Below are positions 33,722 through 44,645 of a stretch of 64,000 nucleotides of DNA, one piece after another. Origin of the DNA: Rosa chinensis (taxonomy: Eukaryota > Streptophyta > Magnoliopsida > Rosales > Rosaceae); contig NC_037094.1 of assembly GCF_002994745.2 (NCBI RefSeq), positions 65,378,989 through 65,442,988 on the forward strand, written 5' to 3'. The notes under the pieces were generated by a model. That model was not told where the DNA came from. It saw only the letters and a program-made list of their open reading frames with translations, and searched no databases. Both the position numbers and the translations under genes were made by a program. How positions within the stretch are numbered: the stretch's first letter is position 1; every line of letters begins with the position of its first letter.

Positions 33722-35380
33722 ATGACTAACGATAGCGGGGGAAACGCTGAAGAGCAGGCAGACCATCCCTCCATCCCCCAACCCTCCGACCCAGCGGTAG
33801 GCGTTAACCGCTCACTATTCACAACCCCAGCGGTGAGGTAAATCCAAGCAGCAGTCGCCCCCCGGGCCAAGATCTCGTCACTATGTACGAGCTAGCACTA
33901 GCGGATCTTCATAAGGCAAACAGAGAACGTGAGGAGGAATGCAAAGAAAAGGCTGAAGCCCAAGGACAAGTGGCTACGCTCATGGCACGTTTCGAGGAAC
34001 TAAAGAAGACGCTGGAGGCCACTGCCCGCCCAGCACAGAGCGAGCAGTCACATAGCACCAGGCGTAGTCGACCCGGCACCGGCACATTGGTACCGGGGCC
34101 GGTCATACGGATGCAAGTACCGCTGAACCCACCTGAGTTGTTGGGAATGGGACCACCGCCCATACCCCAGCTAATGTTGGAGCAGGAGGCGGAATCACTC
34201 CCGCACACCAACCGCTCGGAGGCCGCCTGTGCCGAGGCGCAAGCCGTCCCAGCGGGTCATTCAGGCTGATTCCGCCGCCGAAGCAACTGCCTAGATGTTG
34301 GAAAGGATGCACCAACTCGAGCAGAGGTTGATCCGGGCGGAGTCGGGCGTCCCAGCGCCAACTCAGAATCCGCTCTTCGCTTCCAGACCTGGGCCCTTCA
34401 CCGCTGCAATTCTGCAGGCTGTCAGACCGGCATATGCAAAAACCCCAAAGATGTCGCATTACGGCGGAATGTCTAATCCCTTCGTACACATGGACACCTT
34501 CAAGAAGGTCACCAACAACAAGGGGTTCGACGACGCCACATTGTGCCACTTGTTCAGCTAAACGTTGGATGGCGAGGCAATGAGCTGGTTTTTTGAGTGT
34601 CCGCCGGGGTCTGTCAGCTCATTCCATGCATTATCACACGCTTTCCTCTCCCGGTTCATCTTATTGTCCGTCGGGCATCACAACACAAGTCAGCTGTTCA
34701 GCGTCAAGCAGGGGGAGGACGAATCACTGAAGGCCTTCGTCACAAGGTGGCGAGCGACAGCGTCTCAGTGCCGTGACCTAGACAAAACAATGGCATCAGC
34801 GGCCTTTAGGAAGGGACTTCTCAAGGGACCGTTCCTCTATCACCTCAACTACAGTCATCCCAATGCAACGTATGACCACGTCATGAGTGAGGCGGTCATT
34901 CACGCCCAGGCGGAATTCATCACATATGGAGAGACCCCACCGCCACAAGCAACTCCAACAAAGTCAACACAGCCATCCTCCATTCATCAGGAAACGGCTG
35001 ACAAGATCCAGTCAGCACCGCCAACTGACAAGAAAAGGGAATGGCAGCACAGCCACCACCAGAACAAGCGGTAGAAGGACCAGCATCACAACAAGGGCAA
35101 CCGCCCAACCCATGGGGATAACCGCAACAAGCAGGCGGAGTCCTCCCAGCGGTATGCAGTATTCACGGTCCTGACAGCCTCGTGTGAGGACATCTACAAT
35201 CAGTGAAAGGATCAGATCCCACCTCCACCCCCTCCAAAGTACCCAAAAACGGGCAAACCCAGGAACACCGGCAAGTGGTGCAAATACCACGAGGAAAGCG
35301 GCCACAATACCAACAGCTGCAATGCTCTCAAAACGGCCGTTAAAACCTTATACCGGGACGGCAGGCTGGAGCAGTTCAAG
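33722..35380 (+). pseudogene. Element C gag
   Basis: Starts ATGACTAACGATAGC. A deletion near 33835 shifts the frame into a TAA. The body resumes with MYELALADLHKANRERE, a Pro-rich stretch, then ERMHQLEQRLIRAESG and the gag domain (GGMSNPFVHMDTFKK, then DGEAMSWFFE). Stops fall at about 34292 (TAG, CAG in A), 34559 (TAA, GAA in B), 35072 (TAG, CAG in A) and 35205 (TGA, TGC in A). The CHHC knuckle (CKYH, GH, SC) lies near 35278-35325. Not translatable as one protein. Confidence 0.87.
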
Positions 35381-36633
35381 GTGCGCCAACCACCACCAGT
35401 AATTGCCAACGTTGAGACCTTGGGCCGCATCAACACCATCGATGGCGGTGCTCCAATCACCAGCATGTCTCACAGGGCAAGAAAGCGCTATGCACGAGCT
35501 AATCATCCCAAGGAGGTCTGCAACATCCGCTACCAGAGATCCGCCAAACTCCCAAGATCAGGATGGGAACTTATTACCTTCTCGGAGGAGGAGGAGCGCG
35601 GAGTGCATTTACCCCATGACGACCCATTCTTGGTCGATGCCATTCTTGGCAAATTCTCGGTGGGGAGAATCTTGGTGGATAGCGGGTCCGCTGTCAACGT
35701 CATCTTCAGTGGTTGCTACGACCATCTCAAGCGAAACAAAAAACTACTCCAGGATCACGAGCCACTGCTCAGCTTCTCCGGTGACGTCACACAACCGCTA
35801 GGGTCGGATTACATGCGACTGGTTATTGGCACTAGTCCATGCATGGCGGAGGTACATACAGAATTCATTATTGTCGACTGTTTCAGTTCGTACAACGCCA
35901 TCATTGGTCGACCAGCGCTTAACAAGCTCAAGTGCATCATTGCCGGGTACATGCTTCTCATGAAGTTCCCCACGCCCAACGGCATGGGCTGTGTGAGGGG
36001 AAGCCAGCAGCTGGCACGAGAATGTTATTCAACGACTATAGCACGGTCAACGCGCCGCCATGAAATTATGACGGTGGGTAATGAGGCACCCCACCAAACA
36101 TCTTTGAGGATCCTAGAGATGAGGAAGAGAAATATGTAAGGAAGGAGCCGGTCAACCAGGACACATAGTTGAAAGTTGTCTGCATCTCAGACGAGCACCC
36201 TGAGCGGACAGTCCGCATAGGCGCCCAACTAAACCCAGAGGTGGAGGCAGAGCTCACTCAATTCCTACGTGATAACGCCGACGTCTTTGCATGGTCCTAC
36301 GCGGACATGTCAGGTATCTCTCCTGAAATTATCACGCATAAACTGACCATCAAACCCTCCTTTTATCCCATCAAGCAGAAGCGAAGGGCCTTTGATGAGG
36401 AAAAATACCGCGCAATCGGAGAAGAGGTCACCAAACTCCAGGACATTGGATTCATCGGCCAAGTCATCTATCCCCAGTGGATCTCAAATTTGGTAATGGT
36501 CAAAAAGCCCAGCGGCAAGTGGCGGATGTGTGTCGACTTCAAAAATCTCAACAAGGCATGCCCAAAGGATAGTTTCTGACTACCTCGTATCGATCAACTA
36601 GTCGATTCAACCGCCGGACATGAGCTCCTCAGC
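35381..36633 (+). pseudogene. Element C protease and start of RT
   Basis: One open stretch (to 36139) carries NTIDGGAPITSMSHRA, the active site LVDSGSAVNVIF near 35670-35705 and SSYNAIIGRPALN. Near 36090 one base is lost (PHQTS instead of PPPNIF) and a TAG at about 36168 follows. The next piece (36169-36579) holds the linker and the RT start (KPSFYPIKQKRRAFDEEKY, VDFKNLNKACPKDSF), ending at a TGA where element A has a Pro codon. The RT domain is thus split from the long frame that follows. Confidence 0.87.
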
Positions 36634-39396
36634 ATGATGGACGCTTTCTCCGGATATAATCAGATCAAGATGCACCCCAGCGACCAGGAATGCACCACCT
36701 TCACCACCGACAAAGGCCTCTACTGCTACAATGTCATGCCTTTCGGCCTGAAGAACGCCGGTGCAACTTACCAGCGGTTGATGAATGCCATGTTCGCTGA
36801 GCATCTGGGAAAAATCATCGAGGTCTACGTGGACGACATGCTAGTTAAGAGCATAAAGGCCAGTGGACATGTGGCAAACCTCAAGATCATAGTAACCATC
36901 CTCCTGGCCTATGGTATGCGCCTCAACCCAGAAAAATGTTTCTTTGCAGTCACTGCTAGCAAATTTCTGGGTTACATCGTCAGCGAGCGAGGTATTGAGG
37001 CTAACCCGGATAAGGTACAAGCCATCCTTAACCTGGCGGACCCCGAGTATAAGGTGGATGTCCAGTGCCTCCAGGGCAAGTTAACCGCCCTTTCTCGATT
37101 CATCTCTCGACTCACTGATAAGTGTGCCCCATTCTTCAAACTCCTCAAAACAACTCACAAGAAGGTCATCGACTGGAACCCAGAATGTCAGGCGGCGTTC
37201 CAAGGCCTGAAGGAATACCTGGCGGCAGTCCCTCTCCTCTCTGTCCCGGTGCAAGGAGAAACACTATTCATATACCTAGCAGTATCGACATTGGCGGTAA
37301 GTTGCGCCATTGTCCGGCGGGAAGGCCAAGATGAGCTCCCAGTGTTCTACGCCGGCAGAGGCATGAACGGAGCAGAAACAAGATATCCTCCCTTGGAGCA
37401 ACTGGCCCTCGCACTTATCGTTGCCGCCAGACGCCTCCGCCAATACTTCCAGGCTCACACGATCCATGTGTTAACCAATCAGCCGCTGAGGCAAGTGATG
37501 CAGAATCCTGAACACTCGGGGCGCCTCAGCAAGTGGGCCATTGAGCTCAGCAAGTTCGACTTAGAATACAGGCCAAGAACCGCCATGAAGGGCCAGGCAG
37601 TGGCGGACTTCATCACTGAACTCACTGAGCGTCAGCCGGAACCCGGTACTGAGATAGGTCCCGGAACACAAAGGGTAACAGTTGAGGAGGCAAATCCCCT
37701 ACAGTCAGATTGGAACTTGTATGTGGACGGCTCCGCCAGCGCCAAGGCCAGCAGCGCCAGAGTCATCTTAACAGGACCCAGGGGACTAAACGCGGAGTAC
37801 GCGTTGAAATTCAACTTCAAAGCTTCAAACAACATGGCAGAGTACGAGGCACTCATCGCCGGTCTGCTACTCGCCATTGACTCGGGGGCTGACAGCGTCG
37901 ACATATTCAGCGACTCTCAATTAGTCGTTAACCAGGTCAACGGCAGCTTCCAGGCCAAGGACCAGCAGTTAGCGGCATATTTGGGGTACGTCAAAACCTT
38001 GCTAAAAAAGTTCAAATTTCACACCATCACACAAATCCCCAGGGAAAAGAACGCCAAGGCTGATTCACTGGCGAGACTGGCAACCGCCCAGCCACAGCCG
38101 AGTCTAGCGCACACAAGGGTGGAGTACCTTGACAAGCCAAGCATCACAAAGACCCTGGCGGAGATCTTCAACATTGAAGTCAACCCCAGCTGGATGGACG
38201 AAATCATTGCATACAAACGCAGCGGCACATTGCCAGAAGATAAGGACCAGGCAAGACAGCTCAAGCGGAGAGCAACCCGCTACAACATCCAGAATGGCAA
38301 ACTTTACCGCCAAGGATTCACCCATCCCAACCTCCGCTGTCTAACCCCAGAGGAGGGAAGGGTCGTCCTAGCGGAAATCCACGGCGGAGAATGTGGAAAC
38401 CACTCAGGCGCCAGATCCTTGGCCAACCGCACATTGCGACAGGGCTACTTCTGGCCCACACTTGGCGATGACGCCCGCCAAATTTCGAGGTCTTGCCACA
38501 AATGCCAACAGTTTGTAGATCTCCCACATGCACCGACAGAACCACTGTCAGTCATCATCGGCCCTTGGATTCACTCCACGTGGGGCCTCGATTTGATGGG
38601 AAGGTTCCAGGCCGCCAAGGGCCAGTTCAAGTACATCATCGTCGCCATCGACTACAACAGCAAGTGGGTAGAGGCGGAGCCACTGACGGCAATCACTACC
38701 ACCAAGGTCATTCAATTTCTCTGGAAGAACATCTACTGCCGCTATGGTGCCCCACATACAATCATTACAGACAACGGTACACAGTTCAACAACAAGGAAC
38801 TCATATCGTGCACCAAGTTGAGTTTTGCATCCGTCGCCCACCCCCAAACAAACGGCCAAGTCGAAGCAGCAAACAAGATAATCAAGAAGCTGCTAAAAAA
38901 GAAGCTCGACGACGCCAAGGGTTTGTGGGCGGAGAAGCTTCCAGAAGTCCTATGGGCCATCCGGACAACTCCAACTACCGCCACCGGCGAAACTCCTTTC
39001 TGTATGATGTTCGGCACAGAGGCGGTCCTGCCTATTGAAGTAACTCAGCCTACCGCTAGGGTCGAAGGTTACTGCCTAGACACCAACAGCGACGGTGTCA
39101 ACTTGGACAGGGACCTCCTAGAAGAAAAAAGACACAAGGCCCATTTGCACAACTTGCAAAACAAAAGGCTGGTATCGCGTTTCTACAACGCCAGAGTCAA
39201 GGCCCGGAACCTCCAATTGGGGGACTGGGTAATGAAGGAAGTTATTCCGCCACCAACAAAACTCCGCCCAACTTGGGAAGGCCCGTACAAAATTGTGGAA
39301 GTCGTTAGCCCAGGCACCTTCTACTTAATGGACAAGGATGGCGTCACGTCGACCCACCCTTGGAATACCGAACACCTTCGGTATTACTACAAATAG
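36634..39396 (+). CDS. Element C pol: RT palm, two RNase H domains and integrase, 920-residue open frame
   Basis: The frame opens inside RT at MMDAFSGYNQI; YVDD is at residues 65-68. The first RNase H (about 200-340) has lost its acidic residues but keeps structural motifs (YPPLEQLALAL, HVLTNQPL). The second, archaeal-type RNase H keeps all four acidic residues: VDGSA (about 364), AEYEAL (402), SDSQLV (425) and AKADSLA (475). Integrase follows with the HHCC zinc region (about 580-625) and the D-D-E core: GLDLMG (650), TDNGTQF (711), GQVEAANK (742). A GPYKIV-type C-terminal tail ends the frame. It is a fragment of a longer polyprotein because upstream stops remove the fingers of RT. Confidence 0.92.
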   Translation: MMDAFSGYNQIKMHPSDQECTTFTTDKGLYCYNVMPFGLKNAGATYQRLMNAMFAEHLGKIIEVYVDDMLVKSIKASGHVANLKIIVTILLAYGMRLNPEKCFFAVTASKFLGYIVSERGIEANPDKVQAILNLADPEYKVDVQCLQGKLTALSRFISRLTDKCAPFFKLLKTTHKKVIDWNPECQAAFQGLKEYLAAVPLLSVPVQGETLFIYLAVSTLAVSCAIVRREGQDELPVFYAGRGMNGAETRYPPLEQLALALIVAARRLRQYFQAHTIHVLTNQPLRQVMQNPEHSGRLSKWAIELSKFDLEYRPRTAMKGQAVADFITELTERQPEPGTEIGPGTQRVTVEEANPLQSDWNLYVDGSASAKASSARVILTGPRGLNAEYALKFNFKASNNMAEYEALIAGLLLAIDSGADSVDIFSDSQLVVNQVNGSFQAKDQQLAAYLGYVKTLLKKFKFHTITQIPREKNAKADSLARLATAQPQPSLAHTRVEYLDKPSITKTLAEIFNIEVNPSWMDEIIAYKRSGTLPEDKDQARQLKRRATRYNIQNGKLYRQGFTHPNLRCLTPEEGRVVLAEIHGGECGNHSGARSLANRTLRQGYFWPTLGDDARQISRSCHKCQQFVDLPHAPTEPLSVIIGPWIHSTWGLDLMGRFQAAKGQFKYIIVAIDYNSKWVEAEPLTAITTTKVIQFLWKNIYCRYGAPHTIITDNGTQFNNKELISCTKLSFASVAHPQTNGQVEAANKIIKKLLKKKLDDAKGLWAEKLPEVLWAIRTTPTTATGETPFCMMFGTEAVLPIEVTQPTARVEGYCLDTNSDGVNLDRDLLEEKRHKAHLHNLQNKRLVSRFYNARVKARNLQLGDWVMKEVIPPPTKLRPTWEGPYKIVEVVSPGTFYLMDKDGVTSTHPWNTEHLRYYYK

Positions 39397-39782
39397 TCAG
39401 ACCGCTACCCAGGAGCATCTTGACTTAGCTAAATTTTTGTTCAATATTTAGCTAAGGGAAGCTACCCAACGGGTACTACCCCACCTTTGTACACTGGTCA
39501 ATCAGCTATCAATGAAACGAGGAATTATTCAAACCATTGTTACCAAGTCTAGCACTGAGGGCAACTGGCAACGCCAACAATCGTCAGCGGACCTCGTCCG
39601 CTACATGGTGCACTTGGACCAATCTTAATTCCTTTAATGTTTCATTGATGGACAAACGACTCAAAGTGCTAGCAGTACAAACACATCATAGCAAACACCA
39701 ATTCAATACTTCATTCCATTTCGCAACATTCATTACAAATTGTCATGCCTCAGCGGCTATATATGTAAAAAAAAAAAAAAAA

Positions 39783-42503
39783 CTAAGACAATCTAGTGTG
39801 GTCCCAGCTAGCTTCAGGGGTTGGCACAATCGCTCGACTCGTTTGATCAGACCCTCGCGCCGACGGACTTGGGGTCTCTATGGTGCCGTCCGCCCGGGTG
39901 TGCGCCGCCAGGAATCCAGCACGCGACACCTCCGACGGGGTGGGGTGGGGAGTCTGCTGGGACCCTTCCACCGGATGTGCGCCACTTTCTCCACTGCCTG
40001 ACCGGGCGCCTCCCACTGAGGCAGGCACGGCATCTTTCTCCAGCGGGGTACTCTTGGCCGGCGGCACATCAGGCTGTGACGCTTTGGCGAAGTCGATGGC
40101 GCCCTTCCGCTTCAGCATGTCTATGTTTGCTAGGGCTCCAGCCTTCGCTGACTAGGTCATCGCCTTCTTAAACTCCGCCAACTGCTTGAATGCTTCAACA
40201 GCGGCGTCCGCGGCGGTACTCCCTTCAGCCCTCAGGCGGGTAACCTCACCCTCCAGCCGCTTCACCTCAGTCATTCTGTCGGCGGACTCCCGCTGCACAA
40301 TAATGAGTTTTTTGTCCTTGGCGGCTATCCGCTCCTGCAGCAGGGCGATGTCCTGCTCCAACTTGGAGACGCATTCATTCCTCTCCAAGTCCCTCTCGAT
40401 GGCCACGTTGAGCTTACCGCGGACGTCGGCATAGTCACATTCCGCCTTGGCCAGCCTCCGCTCTACCTCCGCCAGTTTCTCCTTCGCCTCCGCCAACTCC
40501 CTCTGGAGACCTTGGATTTCCTCCCTGAGCTCCCCCTCGACCAGGGGCTGCTTTGACGCCACCACGAACATGTCATGCAGTCCCGCCGATATTTGACCAA
40601 ACGCCGAGCTGAAGGGCGATTGGTCAATTGCCGTGGGGCGCGAGATACCCGCTAGGCCGCCGAACCCTAGCCGTTCGCATAGATGGAAGAGGAACTCCCG
40701 CTCACCATCTGTCATGAACGCCGCATACTCGGCAAACGAGTCCAGCTCACTAACGGCGAGCGCCTCTCCCTCCACCACAACAGTTTTCGACGGAGCTTGT
40801 CAGGCCTTCTTCTGTCGGCGGGCCCCGATCACCTCCACCTCCTCCCCCTCTTCCTCGGCAGGAGAGTCAACCTGCCGACGTTTTCTCTCCAGCGCCCTTT
40901 GGTTCCCGGCGGCGGTCCTCGTCACCCTCACCGGCGGCTCCTCCCTTGGCACAATGACAGTTTCCGCCGGTTGAACCACCTTCTCCTTTTGGGGGCCACG
41001 CCTGTTGGCAGGCATCCGCTCCTTCTGTTGCCCAGCTGCAGCGCTTCCCCTCTCCCCGCCGGCCACTTGGGTCCCCGCCTGCACTACAGGCAGACCATCC
41101 TCACCAAGATGGGAGTGGTACGGCATTGGCAGCACCACCGGAACCTCAGACTGGCTCAGCGCCAGTGTCTCGGGGTTCACCAGCGTCTTCTGGGCCGCCA
41201 GCCCCTCGGCGTACATGGTCTCCAGAAAGTTGTCTATCTCCGCACGGTCCATTGCTTTTTCAAAAGCGTCGCGACTCGATTTGTTACCCGGCGGGGTTTC
41301 TAAAAAATAAAAAATAAAAAAAACCCAGTCAGTCCGGATCACTTATTACTAAAAAAAAAAAAAAACCGGTATGGCGGAGATTTCTCACCAACGGAGCGAG
41401 TTAGCCGTTGTTCGACCAGTAACTCCCAACCGGTCAGAAGTCAGAAGTCCAACAAATTGCGGTTCCGCCAGCAACCTCTGATCCTCGCTACGCGACACTC
41501 CTCTTCGCGCGTTAGAGTATACCGCAGTCCCGCTGCACAAACACAGTAATCGTTAGTAAGAATACAAGTCTGCAAATACATGAACCCGCCAACTACGTTC
41601 AGCAGAAACCGGTTACCAACCTCGGATGGGTTGGAACTCCGACTTAATCTTAAATGTCGGCCCTTCCTCGTTCGACCTGGCGTAATACTCCCAACCCTCT
41701 GTGGCGACGCAGAAGGTCCCCCGCCAGTAGGACATTGAGTCCCTTAGATTCTCGATCAGTTTGGGCGCTCCCTGACGGCGGCTCAGGTTCACTTGCCCTC
41801 TGCAACCTCGGTGCTTCATGTACACCAGCTCGTAGAAGTGAAGCACTTCCGCCACAGTAGGCCCCTCGCACCCGGACAACCGCCACAGTGAGCTCATTGC
41901 CAACATCAACCGCCACATGTTGGGGCAAATCTGACCGAAGGCAAGGCCAAATTCGCACATCAAGATTTGGAGATTTGGCACCAGCGGGAGTGTCACCCCT
42001 TGACGGAATATGGCCTCATGCATGGCCGCAAATCCCACTGGGAGAATCGACGCCTTCTCATCTGCCGTCGGCGGGCGCAGCTTCACCGAGCCTGGCAACC
42101 GGAACGTCTGCTTCATTCGAGTGACAGCGGCGGCGTTCATCCGCCCTCCTGCCTCGTCGACGGCGGTGCCATCCTGGAGGAACCACGCTGACTCAGCATT
42201 CTGCCCCGCCGCTTCTTCTTCCCCAGCGGAGCCGCTGGCAGCACTATTGCTCGCCAAACGCTTGTCGCGCCTAGCTTTGGCAACAGCGGCCTCACCCGCC
42301 CTAGAGCTCTCTGGACACGGACCACGACCCATAGCTACTTCCCAAGGTATGGTCTGCAGCGGCTCAACCTCTAGCGGTTCTGGCAATGAGGTTCCTGCAT
42401 GGGCAGACGGACGCAACGAATCAATAAAAATCCTATCCGCCGCGCTGAACGACACGTCGGACCCGGAATCCTCACTGCTCGAAATCTCTATGACGTTAGC
42501 CAT
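39783..42503 (-). pseudogene. Opposite-strand gene of element C (gypsy-type transposon domain plus coiled coil)
   Basis: Exon 1 (42503-41621) is open and begins MANVIEISSSEDSGSDVS. It has an acidic, Ser-rich N-terminus, then FRLPGSVKLRPPT, DEKASILPVG, HEAIFRQGVTLPLVPNLQIL, FGLAFGQICPNMWRL and GPTVAEVLHFYELVY, which I recognise as like PF04195. It ends FQPIRG before GTTGGT. Exon 2 (about 41535-41390) reads LRYTLTREEECRVARIRG and has one TGA where B has an Arg codon. Exon 3 starts after TTTTTTAG near 41302 (NKSSRDAFEKAMDRAEID). It has basic/acidic patches (RKRRQ, EEEGEEVEV), a TGA at about 40800, then a coiled coil (40560-40160), a TAG, and the tail PSEVSRAGFLAAHTR. A polyadenylated nuclear gene is implied; function unknown. 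Confidence 0.78.
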
Positions 42504-43117
42504 CCCAAACCCTAAAACCCACACCAGTTAGCACAAACACAGATCTAGCCTATTCTTACATCAGTTATAGCCAAGGGCATCAAGAGCAAAACCCAGAAAA
42601 TCCCAAAGTAGGAACAAACGCACTCAACCCAGATTCGACCATCTAACAAATCCCTAAACACCAACTCTTTGCCAACCACCATAATCCAACCCCCCCCCCC
42701 CCCCAAATCTCATTTTACACCTCAGAACACGCCAAAGAAAAACAGGAATCATCCCAGAAAGACAAAAACAACAAAACCCAGAAAATAGCAGATCCAATGA
42801 AATAGGAAAAAGGAAATCCAGATACCAACCTCGGTGGTGAAGCCTACGATACGATGGTGCACAGTAATCTTAGGGGGGTGCTATCGTCGTTTCTCCGGGA
42901 ACGGTATCTCCAAGCTCCAGCAACCTCTTTCTTCAGTCTCGGACAAGCAGAGTGAGAAGAACACGACTGTGAGTTTGAAGCTTTTACCAAAGTGTCAAAT
43001 CTTGCTGGGTTTCCCCCCCTTTTATGTCAACATCAGCGCGTTCTCCGCCGTCCGCGAAAAAAACGACATCACACGACAGCCATACACGTGTCACAGACCT
43101 CCACTTACTGCCCGGAT

Positions 43118-43140
43118 TAACCGAGGCGTCGCTTCGGTTG
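43118..43140. promoter_or_regulatory. Palindrome upstream of the opposite-strand gene (C)
   Basis: TTAACCGAGGCG and CGCTTCGGTTG arms; counterpart of the perfect 23-nt palindrome in B, with one mismatch in the inner 10 pairs. About 620 bp upstream of the antisense start codon, the same distance as in B. Confidence 0.5.
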
Positions 43141-43299
43141 CAAAATCCATAATTACTATCATTTATAGCGAGAAGACGGCCAGGCTTAGGGGACAAGCCT
43201 CCGCACGCTAACCCCCTGCGGGTTGGACACGTGTCAACCACCACCAGATGAAGCGTCTGGTGGAAGTAACCACTGGGATGACTTCACCAACTGTCCAAG

Positions 43300-43543
43300 G
43301 TCTCCGCTGAGCGAAACCCCACCTGCGGAACTTCTCCCTTGTCATCCTCCAAGTGACGAAGTCTCCGCTGAGCGAAACCCCGCCAGCGGAACTTCTCCCT
43401 TGTCATCCTCCAAGTGACGAAGTCTCCGCTGAGCGAAACCCCGCCAGCGGAACTTCTCCCTTATCATCCTCCAAGTGACGAAGTCTCCGCTGAGCGAAAC
43501 CCCGCCAGCAGAACTTCTCCCTACCCATCCTACAAGCGGGGTG
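43300..43543. repeat. 61-bp tandem array in the 3' region of element C, 4 copies
   Basis: Units start at about 43300, 43361, 43422 and 43483 and read GTCTCCGCTGAGCGAAACCC, then CGCCAGCGGAACTTCTCCCT, then TGTCATCCTCCAAGTGACGAA. The period (61 bp) and the CCGC..AGCGGAACTTCTCCCT core match the array in B. Confidence 0.9.
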
Positions 43544-44099
43544 TCTTCCGCTATACACCTCTGGTGGAACCCCCCCCTTTTCAACTTGCAAACTGCGTGC
43601 TTTGTTCAACGCAATATCGTTCAAACAAAATACCGCCAGGCACGTCTACCGGACGCTGCTTCCTGCTACATTTAGCGGGGGGATATCCTCTAAACAGCGA
43701 ATCCCGAGGCCACGCCTCACTCTGACAACGACTGCCACGCGGCGTTACCGTCAGACCGTCCCTACGGGACACGGGGACTAGTCAACATTCTACGATGGCC
43801 CTGATCAGGCACGTTAACCCCCTTCATTTGGGTGCTAAAAATTGGGCTCGCTACCTAACACCCTCTGCTCCGTGCAGCTCCCCCTCAACAAACAATTTGC
43901 CGACCATCCGGAGGTCTATCTTCGCCGGGGAGTGGGGGACTCCCTGGGGGGCCCAGCAGGGGCCCACCCGAAAGGGTATAAAGCGTTTGCTCAGTAAAAC
44001 CAACGGTTGACAACGCACTGACTCTAATTATGCTCTTGCAAAGTCTAGCGGAAGAAAACGCTTCAAACCGCCGAACAACTCCCCAACCAAGATTGCCCT

Positions 44100-44123
44100 C
44101 CTTGACTGGGGACTTGGGGGACT
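44100..44123 (+). other. Polypurine tract region of element C
   Basis: GGGGACTTGGGGGACT immediately before the 3' LTR. Confidence 0.72.
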
Positions 44124-44640
44124 TGTACATACATGTACATTTGCAAGCATAATTAGCTATAATGGGCCACGCTCATTGTACCGCCAAAGGTACTAATTCC
44201 AACCAAAGGAATGACATGCAGACACACTACCAGACGGGCTACAGCCTCAACGTCGGACCACCTCCAGATCGCCGCCGAGGCGCCGTCACGCGCCTCGCCA
44301 AGATGGCATCAGAGGCTTCTGAAAGGGGGAACTGAAGCATATCAGTCCTACATCGAAAATAAAGAGAAGATCAACCTCTTCCTCACCCATAAAAGGTTTT
44401 CTCCTCTCTCCTCATTAATTAAGCATTCAATATTTACCTATTGTTACTCTGTCAACATAAATACATGGACTAACTTTGGCATCGGAGAGTTGAAGACCGC
44501 CCAACGCGGTCTCCCTCTGACGTCCCAATGTATTTTATTTGACAGATAGCGAAGGCTTTGAGAACATCGCAGGTACCGACCCGCCCATCGGATCAGCGTT
44601 AACGAAGGTTCAGCTACCGCCGAACTTTTAGACATTAACA
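44124..44640 (+). repeat. 3' LTR of element C (517 bp)
   Basis: Same ends as 33162-33668; about 12 substitutions and one roughly 10-bp length difference in the GCGCCG-rich stretch. TATA-like CACCCATAAAAGG near 44386-44398. Confidence 0.94.
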
Positions 44641-44645
44641 ACAGG

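Larger units (their letters stand above)
33162..44640 (+). mobile_element. Element C: full-length Tat-type Ty3/gypsy retrotransposon, TSD ACAGG
   Basis: LTR 33162-33668, PBS, gag, protease, RT, two RNase H domains, integrase, opposite-strand gene 39783-42503, palindrome, 61-bp repeats, polypurine tract, LTR 44124-44640. The exact duplication ACAGG lies at 33157-33161 and 44641-44645. The LTRs differ by about a dozen substitutions plus one roughly 10-bp indel, so C is younger than B. The 920-residue pol frame is the best preserved coding sequence among the retroelements here. Gag, the protease-RT junction and parts of the antisense gene carry stops or shifts. Confidence 0.96.

Noticed and set aside
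40633..41317. Plus-strand frames (63-206 codons) across the antisense gene of C
   Set aside because: Same reason: antisense shadows, rich in Leu/Ser/Pro, not shared with B.
42690..42704. Run of 15 C residues
   Set aside because: A plain homopolymer, probably also prone to sequencing error; no feature attached.
43342..43675. Repetitive frames (for example AQRRLRHLEDDKGEVPLAGF, or SPLSETPPAELLP repeats)
   Set aside because: They are translations of the 61-bp tandem array; 61 is not a multiple of three, so a unit changes frame in each copy and the appearance of a repeat protein is accidental.
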